64,000 bases of DNA from JBGAWK01 sp044227665 (GTDB lineage Bacteria > Bacteroidota > Bacteroidia > Chitinophagales > JADIYW01): contig JBGAWK010000002.1 of the NCBI GenBank assembly GCA_044227665.1, positions 62,001 through 126,000 of the forward strand, given 5' to 3'. The notes beneath the pieces were generated by a model. That model made no database searches and was not told the origin of the DNA. It saw only the letters and a list, made by a program, of their open reading frames with translations. The position numbers and the translations under genes are program-made. The stretch's first letter is position 1; each line of letters begins with the position of its first letter. Of this stretch, positions 36,760-45,013 are shown piece by piece.

Positions 36760-38067
36760 CTATAGCTTTATTAAATCTAAAAACTTCCTATTCTTATGTA
36801 AATAGCGCTGTATTGCTTTGCGAATATCCGGATGTTCTGTGTAAGGTTTTATAGTAGATTTTAGCAATTCGATATTATTCTTTACATAATCGGGATTGAA
36901 ATAGCCAATACCTTTGAAGATGCCATTTTCTATCCATATTACAGTCTTCTCTCCAGCAGCACGCCCTTCTTCTATTATCATGAAGTTGAGATGTGGATAT
37001 ACGTACTTGGCTACTGCCTGCTCCACTTTTTCATTATACTTTACGGCTTCATCTATGGCTTTCAGGGCAGGCTGAATCTTGAAGGAACGAAAGATGTCGT
37101 TTAGTACTCTTTCTGCACGCGTCTTGGAGGTAAACTTCAGTAAAGGAGATTCATCTAGGTGTAAGAAGTCTATCATCATGTTGTAGTAGCCTTCTTGGCT
37201 CATCTTGGCGAAGATGCCGTATTTATATTTTCTTTCAGACACAGGCTTGTTGTATCTTGGACGTATCTTACGCAGCTCCATAGACTCTAGTATAGCAGCA
37301 GAGAGTTCATTTCCAGTGATTTCGTAGGATATATCTTTAGTATCTGCTATGATAGGTATTATTCTGTTGTCCTTTTTCTCATTCTTATAAATTTTCAGGG
37401 CTTCATGCCTAATGTTTTTGCCCTTACCTATATATATCACATCTTTTTGGTTGTTATACATATAGAAAATGCCGGTTTCTTCGGGTAATGCCATAAGTAA
37501 GGCTTTGTCTATATGTGATGGAAATTCTATCTTGTCCCACTCATCTTTGGCAGCATCATGGATGTGATGCCCCTCATCCTTTAGAAGCAAGTGTTCCAAT
37601 AGTAGAGCAGTAGCTCTAGCGTCGCCAAAAGCCCTATGCCTATGTGATAGAGGTATGCCGAGGTCACGTGAGATGTTCCCCAAGCTATAGGAGTTATGCC
37701 CGGGAATTATCTTTCGCGCCAAAGTAACAGTACATATATGCTTGCGCTGAAAGTCTATACCCAATTTCCGAAACTCGGCACGCAGAAACCCATAGTCAAA
37801 GCGTACGTTATGCGCTACAAAAATTTTGCCGTCAGTAATAGCAAGTATTTCTTCTGCGACCTGCTCAAATAAAGGAGCATCTCGAACCATGTCATTATTT
37901 ATACCTGTAAATGATGAAATAAATGGACTAATACGAATCTCGGGATTTATCAAGGACGAATATTCCGAGACTATAGTGTTTCCATCATGTATGACTATAG
38001 CAATTTCAATAATTTTATCTTTACCAAAATTACTACCTGTCGTTTCTATATCCACTACTGCATACAT
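36760..38067 (-). CDS. DnaQ-like exonuclease fused to GIY-YIG (UvrC-like) nuclease
   Basis: A 435-residue two-nuclease protein. Residues 1-165 are a DEDDh 3'-5' exonuclease: DIETTG (D6, E8), VAHNVRFDYGFLR, and HRHRAFGDARAT (HxxxxD end). A GIY-YIG domain follows from about 195: GIFYMYNNQKDVIYIGKGKNIRHE, with Glu in ELSAAILESMELRKIRPRYN. The C-terminal 150 residues are a further alpha-beta part. This arrangement resembles the DNA polymerase III epsilon/Cho-like fusions that incise damaged DNA. The gene starts 3 nt after trmB on the same strand. Confidence 0.9.
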   Translation of the reverse strand: MYAVVDIETTGSNFGKDKIIEIAIVIHDGNTIVSEYSSLINPEIRISPFISSFTGINNDMVRDAPLFEQVAEEILAITDGKIFVAHNVRFDYGFLRAEFRKLGIDFQRKHICTVTLARKIIPGHNSYSLGNISRDLGIPLSHRHRAFGDARATALLLEHLLLKDEGHHIHDAAKDEWDKIEFPSHIDKALLMALPEETGIFYMYNNQKDVIYIGKGKNIRHEALKIYKNEKKDNRIIPIIADTKDISYEITGNELSAAILESMELRKIRPRYNKPVSERKYKYGIFAKMSQEGYYNMMIDFLHLDESPLLKFTSKTRAERVLNDIFRSFKIQPALKAIDEAVKYNEKVEQAVAKYVYPHLNFMIIEEGRAAGEKTVIWIENGIFKGIGYFNPDYVKNNIELLKSTIKPYTEHPDIRKAIQRYLHKNRKFLDLIKL

Positions 38068-38070
38068 AGC

Positions 38071-38715
38071 TTAGTATAACGTAAAGCAAAGATATTTAAT
38101 AGTTCTGCCATCTGCAAGATGTAGTCTCTCATAATAGGTCTGTATATCGTATAGTTCATGCTGCTTACCTTCCGCATATACGTTATTATAATTTTTGACT
38201 ATAGGCAGCTGCTGCGCTTCTATTACTTCCAATGTATATGCATACAAAATATCGCTATCTGTCTTGAGGTGTATTTTGCCGTCAGGCTTCAAAAACTTTC
38301 TATATATGTCTAAAAATTTTGGCGATGTTAATCTTTTCTTGGACTTAGATTTTTTTATAAATGGATCTGGAAAAGTAATCCAAATCTCATCAACTTCATT
38401 TTTTTCAAAATAAGCATCCAAATGATCTATTTGGTCACGGATAAATGAAATATTCTTCAATGAAGATTGCTGTGCCAATTGATAAGCAGACCATAATCTA
38501 TTACCTTTGATATCTACTGCCAAAAAATTCTTGTCGGGACAAGCTGTTGCCATTCCTCTGGCATATTCAGCCTTCCCACACGCCAGTTCTAATACCAAAG
38601 GAGAATCGTTGCCAAAATATGTCCTACACCATTGTCCTTTATGTACAGGGCTGCGCTGGAATACTTGCTCATAATTTTCTAATTCTGCAAATTTCAGCAA
38701 CTTACCTTTTCCCAT
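38071..38715 (-). CDS. trmB: tRNA (guanine-N7-)-methyltransferase TrmB
   Basis: SAM-dependent enzyme making m7G46 in tRNA. The 214 residues match the family. VLELACGKAEYARGMA is motif I for SAM, KNISFIRDQIDHL follows, and WITFPDPFIKKSKSKKRLTSPKFL is the conserved TrmB signature with the catalytic Asp. The end FLKPDGKIHLKTDSD is typical. A TACCTTTG promoter box ends 6 nt before the ATG (38722-38729), so its mRNA would have a very short leader. A 59-codon ORF lies just upstream on the same strand. Confidence 0.95.
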   Translation of the reverse strand: MGKGKLLKFAELENYEQVFQRSPVHKGQWCRTYFGNDSPLVLELACGKAEYARGMATACPDKNFLAVDIKGNRLWSAYQLAQQSSLKNISFIRDQIDHLDAYFEKNEVDEIWITFPDPFIKKSKSKKRLTSPKFLDIYRKFLKPDGKIHLKTDSDILYAYTLEVIEAQQLPIVKNYNNVYAEGKQHELYDIQTYYERLHLADGRTIKYLCFTLY

Positions 38716-38721
38716 AACCTA

Positions 38722-38729
38722 CAAAGGTA
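38722..38729 (-). promoter_or_regulatory. TAnnTTTG box before trmB
   Basis: TACCTTTG on the minus strand, 6 nt before the trmB start. No clear -33 TTTG at proper distance. Confidence 0.45.
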
Positions 38730-38744
38730 GGTATCTACAAAGTT

Positions 38745-38924
38745 TTATTGTAGGGAGTCTGCAACTTTCTGTTGCTTTTTATCTGCATAAGCTATTATAT
38801 TGTCAATGACAGAAGGGTGAGGCGCAAGTAGCGTATCTTTTCGCAGTAGCTGTGTCATTTTTTTATTGGACAGCTTAGATTTTTTTGCAGAAAGTGGGGA
38901 CGTGTCAAGTGTAGAAAGTTTCAT
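38745..38924 (-). CDS. Small 59-residue ORF upstream of trmB
   Basis: A 59-codon ORF with ATG at 38924 and TAA at 38745: starts MKLSTLDTSPLSAKKSKLSN and ends in DKKQQKVADSLQ. Its internal LLRKDTLLAPHPSVIDNIIA has the look of a short folded helical protein, and residues are unusually rich in Lys and Ser. It lies 29 nt before trmB in the same direction. No family recognised; conservation of this peptide upstream of trmB in related genomes would show it is real. Confidence 0.55.
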   Translation of the reverse strand: MKLSTLDTSPLSAKKSKLSNKKMTQLLRKDTLLAPHPSVIDNIIAYADKKQQKVADSLQ

Positions 38925-39310
38925 ATATACTTTTATTTACATATTTTAACGAAGGGTATCGGTATTTATTATACATATTTCATTTTTTGATTAAAATAAT
39001 TTTTATAAAAAGTGTTTTACGGCATAAATTTTTAGAATAAAAAATATATTAGTTTGAATTACAATAACTTAAATAAGATTTTTTGCTAAAAATCACTCTA
39101 TAGCATGGCATTGTATTAAACGTATATTTTTTATAATTAACATCCTGTAAATTAGGAGAAACATAATTTAGCCTGTCTCTCTACATAACAAGGTATATAT
39201 TATCTAGAGTTTTATAAAAAAACTTTGAGATAACATATTAAATACACATATTTTTAATATAAATACTCCTTATATTTGGAAGTCGGAGGCAGTGAAGGCA
39301 AACTTGAAGA
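38925..39310. other. AT-rich intergenic stretch, no gene seen
   Basis: 386 bp of very AT-rich sequence with no credible ORF, tRNA or strong hairpin that I can see. TATATTTG at 39271-39278 may be a -7 box for the gene at 39311, but no matching -33 box is placed well. It marks the border of a small region of unfamiliar genes. Confidence 0.5.
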
Positions 39311-39709
39311 ATGATTAAAATATTGTCAAACATATCGTTTAAATTCATTTTAGGAATTCTTGCTTTCCACACTTTTATATCACATCCTCATTCAGACGAA
39401 TTATCTATTGAGGAACACAAAGAACTTCACAATAATGCTAAGTCATTAATAGGTATTATTCGGCTTGCTTTTCATGAAAGCGATGACGAAAGCCTAGATC
39501 ACCTTCTTTATATCCATGATGGATTTTGTAAGAAAATAGATTCTAAGGTCAAAAATATATTTGTTTCATTAAAAGATAATTTCCAGTATTCTGCTAATAG
39601 TATAATTACTGAAGGTGTTGTTAATTGCGATGTCAATAATTGTATAAAATTATTTTTTGTTAAGCTAAATGGATTAAGAGGCCCGCCTCTTTTATACTAC
39701 ATCCGGTAA
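39311..39709 (+). CDS. Small secreted protein, unknown
   Basis: A 132-residue protein, not recognised. The first 25 residues are hydrophobic (ILSNISFKFILGILAFHTFI) and probably a signal peptide or anchor. The rest is helical and acidic with two cysteine pairs in the second half (FCKKI, and VVNCDVNNCIK), possibly disulfide-bonded in the periplasm. A histidine-rich stretch (HPHSDELSIEEHKELH) follows the signal and could bind metal; the neighbouring VIT-type metal transporter is suggestive, but this is inference. Base composition is more AT-rich than the neighbours. Confidence 0.55.
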   Translation: MIKILSNISFKFILGILAFHTFISHPHSDELSIEEHKELHNNAKSLIGIIRLAFHESDDESLDHLLYIHDGFCKKIDSKVKNIFVSLKDNFQYSANSIITEGVVNCDVNNCIKLFFVKLNGLRGPPLLYYIR

Positions 39710-39739
39710 AACTTAAAATTAATAACAAAAAATAAAATT

Positions 39740-40249
39740 ATGAATCCAACGCATTTGCATTTAATGCTCACACATTTCCCGATAGTGGGAACAATAATAG
39801 GAATTGGCTTTTTATCTTATGGGCAGCTCACCAAGAGTGATGACATAAAAAAGGCAGCACTAGCAACCTTTGTACTAATGGCAATTTTGACAATTCCGGT
39901 TTTTCTTACAGGAAACGAAGCTGAAGAAACCGTAGAAAATTTAGCAGGAGTTTCAGAACAAGTAATCGAAAATCATGAAGAGTTAGCTGAAAAAGCAGTA
40001 TGGCTAATGGGTCTTTTAGGAATTCTGTCAGCGATTAATTTTTTTGTCATTCTGAAGAAGATGTCTATTGCACATACCCTAAGCCTCATTACCCTTGTTG
40101 CTTCATTAGGTACTTTCGCACTCTTTGCAAAAGTCGGAAATGAAGGAGGTAAAATTAGACACACTGAATTAACAATATCAGAAATTAATAATTCTAACGG
40201 AGTATATAATAAGGGTGATAGTGGAGCGGATGAGGAAGATAACGATTAA
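39740..40249 (+). CDS. DUF2231-like membrane protein
   Basis: A 169-residue inner-membrane protein with four helices. The start NPTHLHLMLTHFPIVGTIIG and the end KVGNEGGKIRHTEL fit a small Bacteroidota family near DUF2231, in which paired histidines in the first and last helices suggest haem or metal binding. The acidic C-terminal tail (DKGDSGADEEDND type) is soluble. It lies 30 nt after the secreted protein at 39311 and may be in its transcript. Function unknown. Confidence 0.6.
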   Translation: MNPTHLHLMLTHFPIVGTIIGIGFLSYGQLTKSDDIKKAALATFVLMAILTIPVFLTGNEAEETVENLAGVSEQVIENHEELAEKAVWLMGLLGILSAINFFVILKKMSIAHTLSLITLVASLGTFALFAKVGNEGGKIRHTELTISEINNSNGVYNKGDSGADEEDND

Positions 40250-40268
40250 GTAATCTCATCCCTTAAAT

Positions 40269-40369
40269 GTATAAACGTTTTAGCGGCTTAGGTATATATA
40301 AAAGATAGGCTTCTTCAATATATATGGGCAAAAATTTATATCCGTATTAATCCGCTATTACGTTTATAC
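40269..40369. repeat. 101-bp element with 18-bp terminal inverted repeats
   Basis: Arms 40269-40286 and 40352-40369 are reverse complements at 16 of 18 positions, enclosing a 65-bp AT-rich centre with no ORF. The element fills most of the gap between the DUF2231-like gene and the VIT transporter gene. It may be a MITE-like relic or a long RNA hairpin that ends one transcript or regulates the next. Confidence 0.7.
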
Positions 40370-40393
40370 CATAATACTTAAAAAATAAATTGA

Positions 40394-41095
40394 ATGAAAA
40401 CAATAGACAATTATTTAGATTATCATTATATACATAGGAGCAATTGGCTGAGAGCTGCAGTGCTAGGGGCTAATGATGGGATTATCTCTATCTCAAGTCT
40501 TGCTATTGGTATTGCCACTGCAAGTACATCAAGAGAACCCATTGTATTGGCTACAGTAGCAGGACTTGTAGCAGGGGCATTATCTATGGCTTCAGGTGAA
40601 TATGTTTCTGTTAGTTCTCAGACAGATACTGAAAAAGCCGATATTGATAGAGAACTGAAGGAGCTTAAAGAGACTCCTACAGAAGAATTACATCTTTTGG
40701 CACAAATCTATGAAAGACGCGGAGTCAAAAAAGAAACAGCTATGCAGGTGGCTATCGAATTGACAGAGAAAGATGCTATAGGAGCCCATATTAGGGACGA
40801 GCTAGGTATCAATGAAATTAGTCAAGCAAAGCCTATGCAGGCAGCACTTTCATCAGGAGCAGCATTTACAACAGGTGGGGTGCTACCGCTCATCGTAGTA
40901 CTTTTAGCACCGGTAAAGAGTATGGAATATTGGCTTTATGGATTTACTACGTTCTTTTTAGTATTATTAGGAGTCTTAGCTGCCCAAACTGGAGGCTCAA
41001 GTATTGTAAAAGCAGCAATACGAATCACAGTTTGGGGAAGCATAGCGATGTTACTTTCAGCATTTGTAGGGTATCTTTTTGGGATAAAAGTATAG
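40394..41095 (+). CDS. VIT/CCC1-family metal transporter
   Basis: An inner-membrane protein of 233 residues in the vacuolar iron transporter family, which exports Fe2+ or Mn2+. Five helices are visible. Hallmarks are LRAAVLGANDGIISISSLAIGIA, GLVAGALSMASGEYVSVSSQTDTEKAD (helix 2 into the cytosolic metal-binding domain, rich in Glu), and a C-terminal VKAAIRITVWGSIAMLLSAFVGYLFG. No fused ferritin domain. In bacteria such proteins protect against iron or manganese overload. Preceded by the inverted-repeat element. Confidence 0.92.
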   Translation: MKTIDNYLDYHYIHRSNWLRAAVLGANDGIISISSLAIGIATASTSREPIVLATVAGLVAGALSMASGEYVSVSSQTDTEKADIDRELKELKETPTEELHLLAQIYERRGVKKETAMQVAIELTEKDAIGAHIRDELGINEISQAKPMQAALSSGAAFTTGGVLPLIVVLLAPVKSMEYWLYGFTTFFLVLLGVLAAQTGGSSIVKAAIRITVWGSIAMLLSAFVGYLFGIKV

Positions 41096-41213
41096 TTAAC
41101 ACTATAAAGGGAATAGTAAAACATGCTCATAGCAGACACATAATACTCCAAAAAATATTACTACATCACCTTACGTCTTCTAAGTATTTTTGTGCTTACC
41201 GTCAAAGAAAATA

Positions 41214-42785
41214 TTATTTCATTTTCACAATTGCAGCACCATACGCCGACAATACACCCCCATTGTATCCGATTTGAAAGATTATTATCCCTTCAGGTAA
41301 AGAAATCTCTCGCTGTCTATTAGAAAAATTGAGGATGACTGTAATAGTTCCTGTATCATCATTTCTTTGGTAGCATAAGACATTTCTTTCTGCAACTATA
41401 TTGTTTATAGAGCCTGATTGTAGGCTTGTATATTTTTTGCGTAGTAATAATAATTGGCGATAGACAGAGTATAAAGAATCCGGAATTTGCTGATCCTCTA
41501 CATTTGCATCTTTTACATTTGTATAGGGCAGCCATGGCTGAGCATTAGTTGTAAAGCCAGCATTGGTACTATTATTCCAATGCATAGGCGTGCGACAATT
41601 GTCTCTATTCAGCGCTACGGGTAGCCTATCCGCAAGCCATTGTGGTGTCCATGAAAACAATTGGGACAGACTATCCTTTGCCGCATTGAGCGGTATATTG
41701 GCATTCGTCATGCCTATCTCTTCTCCATAGTAGGTGATGGGTACTGCCCTCATGGTAAACTGTAGTACTGCCAATAATTTTGCCTTTGCCTTATCGTTTC
41801 CAATACGCCTCATGCTGCGCCACTGATCATGATTGCTGAATACACATGTAGGCAACAGAGGTGCTGGATATTCATGTTCATATTCTTTGAGTTTTTCTGC
41901 AAACCATCTTGCTGCAAACTTAAAAAATACCATGTCAAAAAGAAATATTAGATGCAAGCCTCCATTTCCTGCTATAAATGGGCGTATAGCGTCATGGCTG
42001 CCCATCACTTCGCCCAGCAGAATCTTATCCCCGTAGCTATCGGTGACAGCACGTAAGGTATGCGCAAAATTGTAGCTATCAGGATGGTTTACATTATATT
42101 TCTTACGCTGGAATCGCCCTCCTGGATTTTTTTCCGAAGGAAAGGGATTCAGCGATAATGGATTGTCTCTAAAGTCACGATCTTTATAGATGCAGTTAAA
42201 AATATCTAATCTAAATCCATCTACGCCTTTATCCAACCAAAATCTTACAGTATCCAGCATCTCGTCATGCACCGCTTGGTGTCTATAGTTGAGATCTGGC
42301 TGATAGGACATAAACGATGATAGATACCACTCATCGCGCTCGGGAACATAGTTCCATGCGGGCCTTCCTATTATGTTTATCCAATTATTTGGAGGCCGAT
42401 GTCCTCTTCCTTGACGCCAAATATACCAATCCTCCTTGCCGTTGGCTCTAGATTTGGAATCCCGAAACCACTCATGAGTATCTGAAGTGTGATTCATCAC
42501 CATATCCAAAAGTATCCGCATTCCTCTTTGGTGTACTTCTGCAATTAGTAACGCCACATCTTCCATTGTGCCATATTCAGGATGTATGGTTCTGTAATCG
42601 CTGATGTCGTATCCAAAATCCCTCTGGGGACTTCCAAAAAATGGGGATACCCAGATAGTCTCAAAACCCAAATCGTGGATATAGTCTAGCTTGCTTACAA
42701 TTCCTTTTATATCTCCTATGCCGTCATTATTGCTGTCGCAAAAAGAGCGTGGATATATCTGATAGATAGTGGTATTATGATGCAT
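41214..42785 (-). CDS. GH13 alpha-glucosidase
   Basis: A 523-residue cytosolic enzyme (no signal peptide) of the oligo-1,6-glucosidase/alpha-glucosidase subfamily. YQIYPRSFCDSNNDGIGDIKGI, MVMNHTSDTHEWF, DGFRLDIFN (nucleophile Asp, about 195), LLGEVMG (acid Glu, about 260) and FSNHDQWR (about 317) match the conserved GH13 regions. It hydrolyses alpha-1,4 or alpha-1,6 glucosides; the exact bond is not readable. Its start overlaps the PaiB-like gene by 11 nt, so the two are co-translated although their roles seem unrelated. Confidence 0.92.
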   Translation of the reverse strand: MHHNTTIYQIYPRSFCDSNNDGIGDIKGIVSKLDYIHDLGFETIWVSPFFGSPQRDFGYDISDYRTIHPEYGTMEDVALLIAEVHQRGMRILLDMVMNHTSDTHEWFRDSKSRANGKEDWYIWRQGRGHRPPNNWINIIGRPAWNYVPERDEWYLSSFMSYQPDLNYRHQAVHDEMLDTVRFWLDKGVDGFRLDIFNCIYKDRDFRDNPLSLNPFPSEKNPGGRFQRKKYNVNHPDSYNFAHTLRAVTDSYGDKILLGEVMGSHDAIRPFIAGNGGLHLIFLFDMVFFKFAARWFAEKLKEYEHEYPAPLLPTCVFSNHDQWRSMRRIGNDKAKAKLLAVLQFTMRAVPITYYGEEIGMTNANIPLNAAKDSLSQLFSWTPQWLADRLPVALNRDNCRTPMHWNNSTNAGFTTNAQPWLPYTNVKDANVEDQQIPDSLYSVYRQLLLLRKKYTSLQSGSINNIVAERNVLCYQRNDDTGTITVILNFSNRQREISLPEGIIIFQIGYNGGVLSAYGAAIVKMK

Positions 42786-43401
42786 CTTGAGGGTTTTGCA
42801 ACAATTCCTGCATTCGATGAGCTACTGCTTGTGCAGTACTATCGGGGCTTTGTGACAACTTCTGCACTATATTTGTTCTATCTGCAAAAGATTTATTTTG
42901 GCTCAGCTTCTCCTTAGCCTGAATATTGGCAACTACAAAGTCAAAAGCTACAATACCCCTAGAAAGGTTTTCTTTATAGCTGTTGTCCAATTCATGCCAT
43001 TGTTGTAGATAGTCTCTATCAAATGCCGCCATCATTTTCTCCAAGCAAGCAAAATGCCCTTGTGGTGGCAATATCTCTATCTTGCCATAACAATGTACGG
43101 CAATATAATTCCAAGTAGGCACATTTTGGGTATGTTCATATAAGGAAGGGGAGATATAGGCATGGGGTTCTTGGAATACCAGCAGATGATTGTTTTGGGC
43201 AAATAGTTGATGATGGGAGTTCGCTTTGGAAATATGACCGGAAAACTTCCAACCTTCCCCTCCTATTTCCAATATCATCGGAATATGCGTGGCAATAGGG
43301 ATATCGCCATGAATGCTCACTAGTAATGCAAACGGATACTTACGAACAAAAGCCTCTATCTCTGATATGTCTTTGGCTGTGAAATACTTAGGGATATACA
43401 C
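42775..43401 (-). CDS. PaiB-like FMN-binding protein
   Basis: A 208-residue flavin-reductase-fold protein of the PaiB family (FMN-binding negative transcriptional regulator type). Start MYIPKYFTAKDISEIEAFVRKYPFALLVS, then ATHIPMILE, SGHISKANSHHQLF, and TWNYIAVHCYGKIEIL, all typical. In Bacillus, PaiB was linked to negative regulation of sporulation genes, but many homologues are more likely FMN or haem-binding oxidoreductases. It lies 3 nt after the DinB-like gene. Confidence 0.88.
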   Translation of the reverse strand: MYIPKYFTAKDISEIEAFVRKYPFALLVSIHGDIPIATHIPMILEIGGEGWKFSGHISKANSHHQLFAQNNHLLVFQEPHAYISPSLYEHTQNVPTWNYIAVHCYGKIEILPPQGHFACLEKMMAAFDRDYLQQWHELDNSYKENLSRGIVAFDFVVANIQAKEKLSQNKSFADRTNIVQKLSQSPDSTAQAVAHRMQELLQNPQDAS

Positions 43402-43404
43402 TAC

Positions 43405-43935
43405 TCAGGGCTTTAGAATACTTTTTATCTGTGGAAGATGATGCTCAAAATGTTCAATAATAAAATTAACGGTTTGATCTATATTAAATTTTCCGGCTAC
43501 GGGATGCTTGAAGATCTCCTTATCGGCATAAGATTTGGGCATATTTCTTATGGTCTCTCGGAAGCTATGGTTTTGCTCGTCCCAAGCATGTAAAAGGTCT
43601 TTTATATCCACACTTTGAGGTACTTCTGATACAGATTTCGGTGCTTTGTATTTCAGAGGCATCTTTAGGGCTACCGCCAATAGTGTGTTGTTAAAGAAAT
43701 TATTAAATCCAGTAGTTTTGGAGACTTTACCTTCTTTAATTCGTTTTTGTATGTACTGAAGCGTGCCAGATTCCGAAATGTAGAGATGATAACATATCTG
43801 TCCTATTGACCATTTGCCATCTACACTTTTATTTATAAGTCCATCATCAGCATATGATAATAGTTCCTTGAGTTGCTCCCACTTAGAGATATAATTGTCA
43901 AACTTTAATAGTACTTGTTGAATATTTCTTGGCAT
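43405..43935 (-). CDS. DinB-superfamily protein
   Basis: A 176-residue four-helix-bundle protein of the DinB/YfiT metal-binding superfamily. The histidine pattern fits: SIGQICYHLYISE in helix 2 and the pair HFEHHLPQI near the C-terminus, which usually hold a divalent metal. Members often act as thiol-dependent S-transferases; bacillithiol-dependent ones are known, and bshA is present in this genome, but a link is only inferred. First gene of a DinB-PaiB-GH13 run with tight spacing. Confidence 0.8.
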   Translation of the reverse strand: MPRNIQQVLLKFDNYISKWEQLKELLSYADDGLINKSVDGKWSIGQICYHLYISESGTLQYIQKRIKEGKVSKTTGFNNFFNNTLLAVALKMPLKYKAPKSVSEVPQSVDIKDLLHAWDEQNHSFRETIRNMPKSYADKEIFKHPVAGKFNIDQTVNFIIEHFEHHLPQIKSILKP

Positions 43936-44002
43936 GTTGTGAAATTATTTTTTCAAAATTCTGATTTAAATATAATTATTCAAGCAATAACATTATAATT
44001 TT

Positions 44003-44010
44003 TAATTTTG
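44003..44010 (+). promoter_or_regulatory. TAnnTTTG box before the lipoprotein gene
   Basis: TAATTTTG ends 4 nt before the ATG at 44015, implying a leaderless transcript. No clear -33 TTTG is seen. Confidence 0.45.
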
Positions 44011-44014
44011 ACCG

Positions 44015-45007
44015 ATGTATAAAACTATAGCAAGATATAGCTTTGTGCTGGCTACCTTAGTCGTAGCGACAACCTTTATAGGGTGCAAGCATAAGAAAAA
44101 GAAATCTAGTCTTAGTGATAAACAAATTGAAGCCAATGCTGAAACTGCTTTGGATAGACTTGGTAGAACTATGGATTTTAACAAACTTCCGGATACTCTG
44201 AAGGTAGCTCATCTAGTACGCAGATGGAATGGCTGCAACAGCCTGAGATTTGTAGATAGCCTCCGAGGTATGTATGCAGAAAATGTATTTTACTATGGCG
44301 AACGCAAAACCAAGTATCAATGTATAGAGGATAAAAAAATTATGTTGCTCCAAAATCGCGACTACTATCAGCGCATTATTGGAGGTATAGGTGTGAAAAA
44401 AATCTCTCCCCATAATTATCGTTGCTTCTTTACTAAATATGTGACAACTCAGGGTGTTACTACGGCCATCCCTTCTTATATGATTTTTGAAAAAGACAGT
44501 TCCGGATGATTTAAAATTATAGCGTAGAGTGTTCCATTAAGTGATATTTCAATGAAAAATAAAAAAGACTCCATAGGCATACTCATGAAAGAATATGAGG
44601 TAAATAGCTCTTCTATAAAGGGTGATTTTGATGCCGACGGCATCAAAGAAGTATTATATGTAATCAATCCCAGTGAAGGGGAAAGTCCTATAGTATCTTT
44701 CTTCTTCAATGACGACAACCTCATGCCTATAGAATTCGATGGAAGTACTACCGCATATTTGCTCAATGAAGGGGACTTGGATGGCGACGGCGGCGAGGAA
44801 TTTTCTGCTGTAGGCGATGGTAGTAGGCAGTTACGAGTATATACCTACAAGAGAGGTGAGTGGAAGATACTCACGCAATTCCCTACGGCTACCAGCAGTT
44901 CTGGTAGCGACAGAACCAGCGCAGTACAACTTGCAGGTGCAGGGTATGTCAATATACGTACTTATGAGAATGGTAGAGACACTACCAAAAAAGTAAATAT
45001 CTGGTAA
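44015..45007 (+). pseudogene. Lipoprotein gene with two in-frame stop codons
   Basis: One reading frame of 331 codons interrupted by TGA (44507-44509) and TAG (44525-44527). The first part (164 codons) starts with a lipoprotein signal ending TTFIGC and reads on to YMIFEKDSSG; the second reads FKIIA, stop, SVPLSDISMKNKKDS and continues to 45007. If the stops were TGG and GAG/CAG, the text SGWFKIIAESVPLSD would be continuous. The second half has EF-hand-like or FG-GAP-like motifs, DFDADGIKEV and DLDGDGGEEF, that may bind calcium. An internal ATG at 44552 could allow a separate C-terminal product. Other genes here end with TGA and TAG, so the code is not altered. Function unknown. Confidence 0.75.
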
Positions 45008-45013
45008 GGTGCT

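Noticed and set aside
44507..44527. Possible stop-codon readthrough or selenocysteine at TGA, with TAG recoding.
   Set aside because: TAG and TGA are used as ordinary stops by intact genes here, two different stops lie 18 nt apart, and no selenocysteine-type stem is evident. Decay, a split gene or sequence error are simpler.
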